This document shows positions 1 to 7,191 of a DNA stretch of 47,005 bases, in pieces. This stretch comes from CAZKEW01 sp964580435. GTDB taxonomy: Bacteria; Acidobacteriota; Aminicenantia; Aminicenantales; UBA8522. A model generated the notes under the pieces. It saw only the letters and a list, made by a program, of their open reading frames with translations. It ran no database searches and was not told the origin of the DNA. Where the stretch lies: the NCBI GenBank assembly GCA_964580435.1, contig CAZOKP010000012.1, positions 1 to 47,005 on the forward strand, written 5' to 3'. Made by a program: the position numbers and the translations under genes. Positions within the stretch are counted from its first letter, which is position 1. The number at the start of each line of letters is the position of its first letter.

Positions 1-107
1 CGCTCCTCGCTCATACGGACTTCTCGCCACATCATCCCTCCCCTCATCCCCCAGGAGGGGGGATGCCGCGACAGGACCCGTTGGCAAGTCCTAGCGGCAA
101 TTTTGGG
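1..107 (+). repeat. Dispersed repeat, copy A (cut by window edge)
   Basis: Nearly the same sequence recurs at about 2515-2624: both contain TCATACGGACTTCTC, CATCATCCCTCCCCTCATCC, CGACAGGACCCGTTGGC and AGTCCTAGCGGCAATTTT with only scattered differences. The left part of this copy lies outside the window. Its right end carries CCGCGACAGGACCC at 66-79, which is nearly the inverse of the other end seen in copy C (39211-39224). No convincing gene lies in it. It sits downstream of the MauE/DoxX-like gene. Confidence 0.85.
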
Positions 108-128
108 GGAGTAAAAATCCCTCATAGA

Positions 129-545
129 TCAACGAGGTTGGCGGTTGGCGAAAAAGACGTTCAGCGCCAGAAAAAGCATCCCCGTATCCATTAGGATAAG
201 GCTGAGGTCGGCTTTGCGGCTGAGGCTGCCGAAGCAGCCGCAGGTCGTGTCGATCCCCCGCAACATGGCGATAACAACGAGGCCGATAAATCCAATAAGC
301 AAAACAGAGATGATGAGGGCGCTCGAGCGCCGGAAGAGGTGGACGATGAGAAAAACGCCGCTCAAGACCTCGACCCAGGGCAGGACGATGGCAATGATGA
401 AGACAAGCCCGCGAGGAAAGAACCTGTAGTTTTCGATGCTCTGAGCGAAACCCAGAGGGTCGATGATTTTAAGAACGCCCGCCCAGATGAAAAGGCCTCC
501 GACTACAAGCCTGCAGCCCAAGAGAACCCATTTATTGCCGCTCAT
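129..545 (-). CDS. MauE/DoxX-family membrane protein
   Basis: A 138-residue protein with about four hydrophobic helices. It opens with a helix ending in a GLFIWAGVLK-type segment typical of the DoxX/MauE superfamily and carries a Cys-Gly-Cys motif (TCGCFG) in a loop before the last helix. In this superfamily such proteins are inner-membrane and often linked to thiol or quinone redox chemistry; its own role here is unknown. The start at 545 overlaps the rhodanese stop in an ATGA junction, which favours it over an upstream in-frame ATG at 581. It is the last gene of the aminotransferase-rhodanese operon. Pairing with a rhodanese suggests a sulfur or thiol-redox role (inference). Confidence 0.75.
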   Translation of the reverse strand: MSGNKWVLLGCRLVVGGLFIWAGVLKIIDPLGFAQSIENYRFFPRGLVFIIAIVLPWVEVLSGVFLIVHLFRRSSALIISVLLIGFIGLVVIAMLRGIDTTCGCFGSLSRKADLSLILMDTGMLFLALNVFFANRQPR

Positions 546-1036
546 CGCGATAATTCCAGGGGAAGGCCGGACGCGCTCCATTCAGTCCAGCCCCCAGAAA
601 AGATCCTGATGTCGTGAAAACCAAGGGCCTGAGCAAGCTTGGCCAGCGCGATGCTCGCTTGGCAGTCTCCTCCCTCGCAATAGACGACTAGGGTCCGGTC
701 CTGAGGAACCGGGAGCGATCCGGGGGCAAGCCCGCTCTTGTTCTCCTTCAGGGGAATATTCAGGGCGCCCGGGATATGCCCGGCGTCGAACTCACCCCGA
801 GGACGGCTGTCCACAAAGACGGCCTGCCCCCGGCCAAAGAGGTCTTCTGTCTCTTGGAGGGCGATAAAGCGGATTCCCGGGAATTTTTCTCGGGCCAGAA
901 ATCCCTGCCTGAACTCTCCCCGGACGAACCGCCGGACCAGGGAGAAATTGACTGCGGCGCCAAGGACAGAGCTGACGAGGACGATAAAGACGATCTCGCG
1001 GAAAATCTTTTTCAATTCCACCGCCGGGTCGGTCAA
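542..1036 (-). CDS. Membrane-anchored rhodanese-like protein
   Basis: A 164-residue protein with one N-terminal hydrophobic helix (about residues 13-32) followed by a single rhodanese domain. The domain shows the VDSRPRGEFDAGHIPGALNIP region and an active-site loop CEGGDC, whose first Cys would carry the persulfide. It probably handles sulfane sulfur or senses thiol state at the membrane; which face of the membrane the domain occupies is not decided by the sequence. The ATG overlaps the aminotransferase stop by 4 nt and its own stop overlaps the MauE/DoxX-like gene by 4 nt, so the three are translationally coupled. Confidence 0.85.
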   Translation of the reverse strand: MTDPAVELKKIFREIVFIVLVSSVLGAAVNFSLVRRFVRGEFRQGFLAREKFPGIRFIALQETEDLFGRGQAVFVDSRPRGEFDAGHIPGALNIPLKENKSGLAPGSLPVPQDRTLVVYCEGGDCQASIALAKLAQALGFHDIRIFSGGWTEWSASGLPLELSR

Positions 1037-2229
1037 GGGAAAAGCGTTTTGTACTTATCAAGCCCGGCTTTAAGAACCTTGATCGCGCGCCGCAAATCCT
1101 TCTCGTTGAGGACATGGGCGATCCTGACTTCGTCCAAGCCTTTTCCGGGCGTGGAATAAAAGCCCTGGGCCGGGGCAACCATGACCGTTTCGCCGTCGAG
1201 GTTGAACTCGGTCAGCATCCAGACGACAAAGTGCTCACTGTCTTTGATGGGAAGCTTGACGGTGACGTAGAAAGCCCCTTGAGGTTTATAGGTCACGACT
1301 CCGGGGATGCTCCGAAGCCCCTCGTACAGGACATCCCTTCTTCTCTGGTATTCCTCCCGAACCGGGTTGAAGTAATCCATTCCCATCCGGTAGGCGGCCA
1401 GCGCGGCGCGCTGCTCGACGCTGGGAGGACAGAGCCTGGCCTGGGCAAAGCGGAGGACGGCCTGATAGATGGCACTGTTCCTAGTGATAACGGCGCCGAT
1501 GCGCGCCCCGCAGCAGCTATAGCGCTTAGAGATGCTATCGACAACAATGGTCCGGTCCCGGATGTCCTCGAATTCCAGGATGCTCGTGTGGGTTGCGCCA
1601 TCATAAATAAATTCTTTATAGACCTCATCGCCGATGAGAAAAAGATCGTGCTCTTTAACGATGTCGGCAACGGTCCTAAGTTCCTCCCGCGTATAGACCG
1701 TCCCGGTAGGGTTATTGGGCGAGCAAAGAACCAGAGCCTTTGTCTTCGCCGTTATTTTGGCCTCGAACTCGGCCCGAGGCGGCAGGCGGTAGCCGTCCTC
1801 CACCCTCAAGGTCAACGGGACGATCTTCACCGAAGCGAGAGAAGCATAGCCGTTGTAGTTCGTGTAGAACGGCTCGGGGATGATGATCTCTTCTTCCGGG
1901 TCAGCAACGGCGCTAAAGGAAAAAAGGATAGCCTCCGACCCGCCCGTCGTGATGATGACGTCGTCGGCAGCGATGGGAATGCGGTAATACTTGAAATAAT
2001 CGGCAATCGCCTGCCTAAGCTCAAGAAAGCCCTGGGCCGGACCGTAGCTTAACACCTTGTCGCTAAAGCTATGGAAGGCATCGTGAACGGGTTGGGGCGT
2101 AGGGACATCAGTATCGCCAATATTGATAAAATAGACTTTGATCCCACGGGCGATGGCCTGGTCGGCATAGGGCTTGAGTTTGCGGATCGGCGAAGCCTGG
2201 ATGGTGCGGCCTCTGTAAGAAATATCCAT
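1033..2229 (-). CDS. Class I/II PLP-dependent aminotransferase
   Basis: A 398-residue fold-type I aminotransferase, full length for the aspartate aminotransferase-like family. Visible marks are TTGGSEAI (phosphate/cofactor contact), the CSPNNPTGTV motif with its Asn, GDEVYKEF with the PLP-ring Asp and Tyr, and the Schiff-base lysine in DSISKRYS, followed by the arginine of GARIG. Substrate cannot be read from sequence; aspartate, alanine or aromatic amino acids are all possible. An AAGGAG ribosome site lies 9 nt upstream of the ATG, and a good sigma70-type promoter sits further upstream (2266-2295). First gene of the operon with rhodanese and MauE/DoxX-like proteins. Confidence 0.92.
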   Translation of the reverse strand: MDISYRGRTIQASPIRKLKPYADQAIARGIKVYFINIGDTDVPTPQPVHDAFHSFSDKVLSYGPAQGFLELRQAIADYFKYYRIPIAADDVIITTGGSEAILFSFSAVADPEEEIIIPEPFYTNYNGYASLASVKIVPLTLRVEDGYRLPPRAEFEAKITAKTKALVLCSPNNPTGTVYTREELRTVADIVKEHDLFLIGDEVYKEFIYDGATHTSILEFEDIRDRTIVVDSISKRYSCCGARIGAVITRNSAIYQAVLRFAQARLCPPSVEQRAALAAYRMGMDYFNPVREEYQRRRDVLYEGLRSIPGVVTYKPQGAFYVTVKLPIKDSEHFVVWMLTEFNLDGETVMVAPAQGFYSTPGKGLDEVRIAHVLNEKDLRRAIKVLKAGLDKYKTLFP

Positions 2230-2265
2230 TTATAAGTGCTCCTTAAAAAAGCATAAGGACATATA

Positions 2266-2295
2266 ATTATCGGGCAAACGGATGGTCCTTGTCAA
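2266..2295 (-). promoter_or_regulatory. Sigma70-type promoter of the aminotransferase operon
   Basis: On the minus strand a perfect TTGACA (2295-2290) is followed after 18 bp by GATAAT (2271-2266), 5 of 6 matches to the -10 consensus. It is about 36 bp upstream of the aminotransferase ATG. Confidence 0.7.
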
Positions 2296-2392
2296 AAAAA
2301 ACGCTAGTCCTAAAATTGCCGCTAGAAAACGTTGCTATCCATAGATGAGGTGCTTTTAAAAGGTCAGCGATAATCAGGGTAGCAGCTAATGG

Positions 2393-2624
2393 GTGGCGCG
2401 GCTGGGGGGCCCCCCCGACAAGGCTCGGGATATGTGGCTCGAAGTCACGCTGCGATTTCCCCAGCGAGGAAATCTTGCTCGATTCGCTCCTCGCTCTCCT
2501 CTTCGAGGAACCATGCCCGCTCGTCGCTCATACGGACTTCTCACCACATCATCCCTCCCCTCATCCCCCAGGCGGAGGGACGCAACGACAGGACCCGTTG
2601 GCGAGTCCTAGCGGCAATTTTTGG
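2393..2624 (+). repeat. Dispersed repeat, copy B
   Basis: About 230 bp, the longest copy in this orientation. Its left part (from about 2410) matches the inverse of copy C almost base for base: GACAAGGCTCGGGA, TGTGGCTCGAAGTCACGC, TCCCCAGCGAGGAAATC and CGATTCGCTCCTCGC are shared. Its right part matches copy A. It is rich in inverted repeats: GGGGGGCCCCCC at 2404-2415 and GATTTCC/GGAAATC around a 7-nt loop at 2454-2474. Long open frames cross it in several phases, but none resembles a known protein. It forms the leader just upstream of pyrK and could influence that operon. Confidence 0.85.
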
Positions 2625-2712
2625 ATGGGAACGTTTTTCAGGGAGAGCCGGCCTGATTTTTCTGTTGCCAAAGGGGGGCGAATCTGATATTTTTTCTGAT
2701 GATCACAGCCCC

Positions 2713-3516
2713 ATGCTCAGAGACCCGCTTGTCCTCATTATCAGAAAGGAAAGGTGGGATAATTACGTTCTTCTTGGACTCCGGACGCCGCAGATCGCCC
2801 GGCAGGCTCAGCCTGGTCAATTCCTGATGGTCAGGGTGAATGAGCAAGCCCATCCCCTGCTGCGGCGGCCGTTCAGCATCCATGCCCGGGAAAAGGATAC
2901 CATCGAGATTCTCTTCACCAAGGCAGGGCCGGGGACAGCGATTCTGGCAGAAAAGAACACGGGCGAGATTTTAGATGTCCTCGGCCCGTTGGGGAAAGGG
3001 TTCACGTTCAAAAGGAACCTGAAAGAAAAGACGGTTTTTCTTGTGGGCGGAGGGAGAGGAATAGCGCCGCTCTACTTTCTGGCTCAGGAGCTTCGCGCCG
3101 GAGGCATCCATCCCATCATATTCTACGGCGGCAAGACCGAAGCCGAACTTCCCATTCTGGAGAAATTCCATAAAGAAGGATTTGACCTCTTTGTTTCGAC
3201 AGACGACGGTTCATGCGGATTCAAAGGCTTTATCAGCTCCCTCCTTCAAGGAGAACTCCAACGCGCGCGCGCGCGACCCGGGCACATTTACGCCTGCGGA
3301 CCCGCCCTCATGATGAAGGCCGTGGCCGCTCTGGCCGAAGCGCGCGGCATCCCGGCCCAGTTCTCTCTCGAATCCATCATGGGCTGCGGGATCGGCGCCT
3401 GTTGGGGCTGCGTCAGGCGGATCAAAAAGGGCGATCAGGCGGAATGGACAAAAATCTGTGAAGAAGGGCCTGTCTTCCGCGGCTCCGAGATCGTCTGGGA
3501 GGAAGAAGATTCATGA
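2713..3516 (+). CDS. pyrK: Dihydroorotate dehydrogenase electron-transfer subunit
   Basis: A 267-residue iron-sulfur flavoprotein that passes electrons between NAD(H) and PyrD in class 1B dihydroorotate dehydrogenase (pyrimidine synthesis). The order is a ferredoxin-reductase-type FAD domain with RRPFSIH, an NAD-binding domain with FLVGGGRGIAPLYFLA, and a C-terminal [2Fe-2S] site, MGCGIGACWGC plus a later Cys (KICEEG). The frame stays open upstream into repeat copy B, but homology to PyrK begins at the ATG at 2713. No good Shine-Dalgarno is seen there, so the exact start is not certain. Its stop overlaps pyrD by 4 nt. Confidence 0.93.
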   Translation: MLRDPLVLIIRKERWDNYVLLGLRTPQIARQAQPGQFLMVRVNEQAHPLLRRPFSIHAREKDTIEILFTKAGPGTAILAEKNTGEILDVLGPLGKGFTFKRNLKEKTVFLVGGGRGIAPLYFLAQELRAGGIHPIIFYGGKTEAELPILEKFHKEGFDLFVSTDDGSCGFKGFISSLLQGELQRARARPGHIYACGPALMMKAVAALAEARGIPAQFSLESIMGCGIGACWGCVRRIKKGDQAEWTKICEEGPVFRGSEIVWEEEDS

Positions 3517-4436
3517 GCGTCCGCCAGCCCGACCTCACGACCGACCTGGGCTTCCTCAAGCTCCGGAATCCTGTGCTCGTCGCCAGCGGCACGTTCGGCT
3601 ACGGCCTCGAGTTCGCACCGTTCCTCAACCTGAACAGACTGGGGGGGATGGTCGTCAAGGGGCTTTATTTTCATCCGCGTCCCGGAAACCCGCCGCCGCG
3701 GCTGGCCGAGAGCGCGAGTGGACTTATAAATTCGATCGGATTACAAGGGATTGGCGTCCAGGCCTTCTGCGAGAAGATCCTGCCTCAGCTCGAAAAGCTC
3801 AAGACTCCCCTCATCGTCAACGTCTGCGGCGAAACGGACGAGGAGTATGCTAAGGTCATCGACTTTTTGAACGCGCACGAGCGGATCGCCGCCTTCGAGC
3901 TCAATATCTCCTGCCCAAACGTGAAAAAGGACGGTTTCTGTCCCGCCTTAAACACGGACGCGACGTTCTCTCTTGTCGAGCTGGCCAAACAGACAAGCCG
4001 CCGCCCGATCATCACCAAGCTCTCCCCCAACGTTACTGATATCGTCGAGATCGCCCTGGCCGCCGAGGAGGCGGGCTCGGACGCGGTCTCCCTGGTCAAT
4101 ACGTTCCTGGCTTTGGCCGTGGACGTGGATACGGGGCGGTCCAGGCTGGCCAATATTTTCGGCGGGCTCAGCGGCCCGGCCATCAAACCCCTGGCCCTGC
4201 GGATGGTCTACCAGGTGGCCAAAGCCGTAAAAATCCCTGTGATCGGGATGGGCGGAATCATGACCGGCCGGGATGCCATCGAGTTCCTGATCGTCGGCGC
4301 CAGAGCTATCGAGGTGGGGACAGCGAATCTCGTCAACCCGGATGCCACGGTCCGGATCATCCGGGAAATCGAGGACTACTGTCGGGATAAGAAAATCAAG
4401 AAGATCGAAGAGATTATCGGGACGCTTCAAACCTAG
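3513..4436 (+). CDS. pyrD: Dihydroorotate dehydrogenase, class 1B catalytic subunit
   Basis: A 307-residue FMN-containing TIM-barrel enzyme that oxidises dihydroorotate to orotate in the cytoplasm. It shows NSIGLQGIGV near the substrate/FMN site, the family motif ELNISCPN with the catalytic Cys that marks class 1 enzymes, TKLSPN, and the phosphate-binding GMGGIMTGRDAIEF. The adjacent pyrK identifies it as the heteromeric, NAD-linked 1B type. Start overlaps pyrK by ATGA; pyrF follows 11 bp later. Confidence 0.96.
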   Translation: MSVRQPDLTTDLGFLKLRNPVLVASGTFGYGLEFAPFLNLNRLGGMVVKGLYFHPRPGNPPPRLAESASGLINSIGLQGIGVQAFCEKILPQLEKLKTPLIVNVCGETDEEYAKVIDFLNAHERIAAFELNISCPNVKKDGFCPALNTDATFSLVELAKQTSRRPIITKLSPNVTDIVEIALAAEEAGSDAVSLVNTFLALAVDVDTGRSRLANIFGGLSGPAIKPLALRMVYQVAKAVKIPVIGMGGIMTGRDAIEFLIVGARAIEVGTANLVNPDATVRIIREIEDYCRDKKIKKIEEIIGTLQT

Positions 4437-4447
4437 TGGGGAAGACC

Positions 4448-5188
4448 ATGGAAAGACAGGACAAGCTCAGAGAAAAAATCATTGTCGCTCTGGATGTGGG
4501 AAACAGACAGGAGGCCCTCTCTCTGGTCGGCAAACTCAAGGATGCTCAGGTCTTCAAGGTCGGCATGGAGCTTTTCACCGCTGAAGGGCCAGGTCTCCTC
4601 GAAGAGATCGCGCGCCGAGAAAAGAAAGTCTTCCTGGACCTCAAGTACCACGATATTCCCAATACCGTTGCGGGAGCTGTCCGGTCCGCCATAAGGCGCG
4701 GTGTGCATATGCTTACTCTTCATACATCGGGTGGGAGAGAGATGCTGGCCAGGGCCGCCGAAGCGGCCGCGCAGGAAGCCGCAAATTATAAAATATCAAG
4801 GCCTTATCTTCTGGGTGTAACCGTTCTCACAAGCCTCAAGAAGGCCGAACTCAAGGACATCGGTATCTCTGCGTCCGTCGACGGGCAGGTCTTGAGATTG
4901 GCTTCGCTGGCCAAGGAGGCCGGCCTTGACGGCGTCGTCTGTTCCCCCCAGGAAATCGAGATCATCAAAAAGGAATGGGGCAAGGATTTTCTCGTGGTCA
5001 CTCCGGGAATCCGGCCCTCCTGGGCGGCCGTCCATGACCAGAAGCGGATCATGACGCCAGCAGAGGCGCTCGGGAAAGGTGCGGATTACCTGGTCATCGG
5101 ACGCCCCATCACCGGAGCGTCCTCTCCGCAGGAAGCGTTTCTAAAGATCGTTCGCGAAATCGAAGGAACGCACGGGCCGGCCGATTAG
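4448..5188 (+). CDS. pyrF: Orotidine 5'-phosphate decarboxylase
   Basis: A 246-residue TIM-barrel decarboxylase that makes UMP from OMP. It has the N-terminal IVALDVGNRQEA strand, the catalytic DLKYHDIPNTV motif (Lys and two Asp), VTPGIRP and the C-terminal phosphate site YLVIGRPIT. The ATG at 4448 is preferred to an in-frame GTG at 4436 because GGGGAA lies at the right distance before it. Third gene of the pyrK-pyrD-pyrF operon. Its stop overlaps the stop of the convergent Yip1 gene by 4 nt. Confidence 0.95.
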   Translation: MERQDKLREKIIVALDVGNRQEALSLVGKLKDAQVFKVGMELFTAEGPGLLEEIARREKKVFLDLKYHDIPNTVAGAVRSAIRRGVHMLTLHTSGGREMLARAAEAAAQEAANYKISRPYLLGVTVLTSLKKAELKDIGISASVDGQVLRLASLAKEAGLDGVVCSPQEIEIIKKEWGKDFLVVTPGIRPSWAAVHDQKRIMTPAEALGKGADYLVIGRPITGASSPQEAFLKIVREIEGTHGPAD

Positions 5189-5778
5189 ATGCCTCTGATC
5201 GCTCCGACGGTGAAAATCGCTCCGAGAACCAGGGCGACAACCAGAGACAAAACGATGATCACAACGAAGCTGACAAGCAGATAGCCGACGACCTTTTCCT
5301 TGGGAGTATCCATCAGCGGATTGTTAAAACCAAGATAAAGGACATAGAGACTATAGAGGCCGGCCAGCCAAGCCAGGAATCCCAAGAACGGAATAATGTA
5401 GAAGATGCCCCCGATCCAGATGGGCGTCATGCTGTAAACGGCCAGCTTCATCGCGGTTTCAGGGCTCTGCTTCGAGCCGAAACTCGGCGCCAGCGCATTG
5501 ATCACGATCCCAAAGACATATGCGCTGACCAGGGTAAAGACGTAGTAGAGAATGGCCTGGAAAATCGCCGAGCCGATGGGGAACCTCACCCAGCCGGCAA
5601 AAGGAATCCTCCTGCCGATTAGGCCGTTGCCGATGAACTGGGCAATGGCCGGAATGGCGGCTAGGATGACGGCATACTGGGTGAAGAGCTGCTGAACGGT
5701 CGTCGGCTCAACTTTGATCTTAATCCATTCTTCCTTTGGCTTGAGGATAATTGCCTGAGCTCTTGAAACAAGATTCAT
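5185..5778 (-). CDS. Yip1-family membrane protein
   Basis: A 197-residue integral membrane protein with about five hydrophobic helices and an amphipathic N-terminus (FLVSRAQAIILKPKEEW type) that is characteristic of bacterial Yip1-domain proteins. The function of these bacterial relatives is not established. The start at 5778 is set by a strong AAGGAGG ribosome site about 6 nt upstream; an upstream in-frame ATG at 5838 lacks this and would overlap the promoter. It converges on pyrF with overlapping stop codons. Confidence 0.85.
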   Translation of the reverse strand: MNLVSRAQAIILKPKEEWIKIKVEPTTVQQLFTQYAVILAAIPAIAQFIGNGLIGRRIPFAGWVRFPIGSAIFQAILYYVFTLVSAYVFGIVINALAPSFGSKQSPETAMKLAVYSMTPIWIGGIFYIIPFLGFLAWLAGLYSLYVLYLGFNNPLMDTPKEKVVGYLLVSFVVIIVLSLVVALVLGAIFTVGAIRGI

Positions 5779-5809
5779 AAAGCGCCTCCTTGGGTTGATT
5801 TCGTCACTA

Positions 5810-5838
5810 TTAATAGTATTTTTTCTCTTGATAGTCAA
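5810..5838 (-). promoter_or_regulatory. Promoter of the Yip1-family gene
   Basis: Minus-strand TTGACT (5838-5833) is followed after exactly 17 bp by TATTAA (5815-5810). It lies about 30 bp upstream of the AAGGAGG/ATG and downstream of the tRNA-Cys gene on the same strand. Confidence 0.6.
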
Positions 5839-5886
5839 ATAATTTCTGTGGCCCGGGCTCCAGGGACTTCACTTCGTTGAGAAGGA

Positions 5887-5962
5887 TGGAGGCGCGGGGC
5901 GGACTCGAACCGCCGAATCGAGGTTTTGCAGACCTCTCCCTTAGCCTCTTGGGTACCGCGCC
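5887..5962 (-). tRNA. tRNA-Cys (GCA)
   Basis: The minus strand folds as a complete cloverleaf: acceptor GGCGCGG/CCGCGCC, anticodon stem GAGGT/ACCTC with loop CTGCAAA giving anticodon GCA, and T-arm GGCGG/CCGCC with loop TTCGAGT. The discriminator is U73, as expected for cysteine tRNA, and the CCA tail is encoded in the DNA. A degenerate tRNA-Gly lies just upstream on the same strand. Confidence 0.97.
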
Positions 5963-6013
5963 TTTATTGCAGGGACAGCTCTCTTTGAGGACCAGCCCCG
6001 GCACTGCAGGCGA

Positions 6014-6093
6014 GGAGCGGATAATGGGGCTCGGACCCATGACCTTCTGCAGGGCCAGCAGACGGTCGCGCTCCTCAAACTCCCTCATAACGG
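6014..6093 (-). pseudogene. Decayed tRNA-Gly next to tRNA-Cys
   Basis: The 3' half closely matches the intact tRNA-Gly at 34438-34512. The anticodon stem TCTGC/GCAGA, variable AGGTC and T-stem ATGGG/CCCAT are in the same register, and the sequence ends in CCGCTCC. The anticodon would be GCC. Signs of decay: position 33 is G instead of U, the T-loop has C at position 55, the CCA tail is absent, the 5' half pairs poorly with the acceptor strand and there are about 7 extra bases in the D region. It lies about 50 bp upstream of tRNA-Cys on the same strand. A weak open frame also crosses this stretch and the tRNA-Cys gene, and is not credible as a gene. Confidence 0.65.
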
Positions 6094-6203
6094 CATGAAA
6101 ACGAAGGAGTTTCACCGCTGTTTGGACATTGTAAACAAAAGTCATGATTTTGTCCAGCCGGAGCCGGGGGCTCAAGGCGGCGGGACAGCCTCCCTGCTGA
6201 AAG

Positions 6204-7163
6204 CTAGGCCCGCGCAGAGCTTAGGGCTTTATACACGGCTTTGGTGATCTGGATGTCCTGGACGGCAACACCTGTCAGGTCCGCGACGCTTATCTGTTCG
6301 TCGGAAGACCTCCTGAGCTCTTTGTTGAGGATAACGTTCCCCAGCTCCACAACGCGGTCCTGTTTCAGCACGCCGGCTTGAATGGCGTGATGAATTTCTC
6401 CCCGGATGAGGCACTGACTAATGCTGTCGGCGACAACAAGATCGGCCTTCTGGAGAATCCTGGGGTCCAGTTCATTTTTTTCCGGCGTATCAGAGCCCAT
6501 GGCTGTGATATGGACGCCTTTCTGGACCTGGTCGGCCAAGAGCAAGGGAGACGTCGAAGGCGTGGCCGTGACAATAAGATTGCAGTTCGAAGCGATATCC
6601 TCAGCGTTGAGCGTAGTTCGGATGTTGTATCCAAGCGGCTCCATGTCCCGTTTGTATTCATCGAGTTCCGTCTGGTTCAAGCCCCAGGCGATAACGTCAC
6701 GGCAGTCGACGACCGGCCTCAAATACTCGAGCTGCATTCTTCCCTGGACCCCGGCGCCGAAAATGCCGATGCAGTGAACATGTTTGGGCGCGAGATATTT
6801 CGCGACGACAGCGCCCGCCGCAGCCGTCCTCACATGAGTCAGATGGCATTCATCGAGCAAGGCGCAGACCAGCTCTCCCGTGCCCTGCTTGAACAGCAGC
6901 ATGAGTCCATCGCTCTTGTACCGCTTAGATTCTTTTGTGGCATGGAATCCCGAGGCGATCTTGATGACATAATAATCGTCGTCGATCAAATAGCCGTACT
7001 TGATGTGGACCTCTCCGGGAGGGTCTTTGAACCCGAGCTCTCCTACGGGCGGCACCACCGCCAGGCCCTTGGAATAGGCCACGAATCCCTGCTCGATGTC
7101 CCAAACGGGATCGAGTCCTTTCAAAACTCTCTTGATCTGGCCCAGGTCGAATACTTTGGTCAT
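6204..7163 (-). CDS. Ornithine cyclodeaminase / mu-crystallin family enzyme
   Basis: A 319-residue NAD(P)-dependent enzyme. It shows HVRTAAAGAVVAKYLA (substrate/cofactor region), the Rossmann motif GIFGAGVQGRMQLEYL, and TATPSTSPLL and ITAMGSDTPEKNELDP in the family order. Members include ornithine cyclodeaminase, alanine dehydrogenase and ketimine or pyrroline-2-carboxylate reductases, so the substrate is open. An AAGGAG site precedes the ATG. It lies 28 bp downstream of the PocR-type regulator on the same strand, so the two are probably co-transcribed. This links it to the adjacent corrinoid region: it may act on the amino acid or imino acid left after demethylation (inference). Confidence 0.88.
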   Translation of the reverse strand: MTKVFDLGQIKRVLKGLDPVWDIEQGFVAYSKGLAVVPPVGELGFKDPPGEVHIKYGYLIDDDYYVIKIASGFHATKESKRYKSDGLMLLFKQGTGELVCALLDECHLTHVRTAAAGAVVAKYLAPKHVHCIGIFGAGVQGRMQLEYLRPVVDCRDVIAWGLNQTELDEYKRDMEPLGYNIRTTLNAEDIASNCNLIVTATPSTSPLLLADQVQKGVHITAMGSDTPEKNELDPRILQKADLVVADSISQCLIRGEIHHAIQAGVLKQDRVVELGNVILNKELRRSSDEQISVADLTGVAVQDIQITKAVYKALSSARA

Positions 7164-7191
7164 CTTTACTTCTCCTTCTCGGCTCCTCGGC

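Noticed and set aside
2389..2712. N-terminal extension of PyrK by 108 residues
   Set aside because: The extension is a translation of repeat copy B and is low-complexity; PyrK homology begins at 2713.
5810..6175. Minus-strand open frame of 121 codons
   Set aside because: It runs through the tRNA-Cys gene, the decayed tRNA-Gly and the Yip1 promoter, and resembles no protein family.
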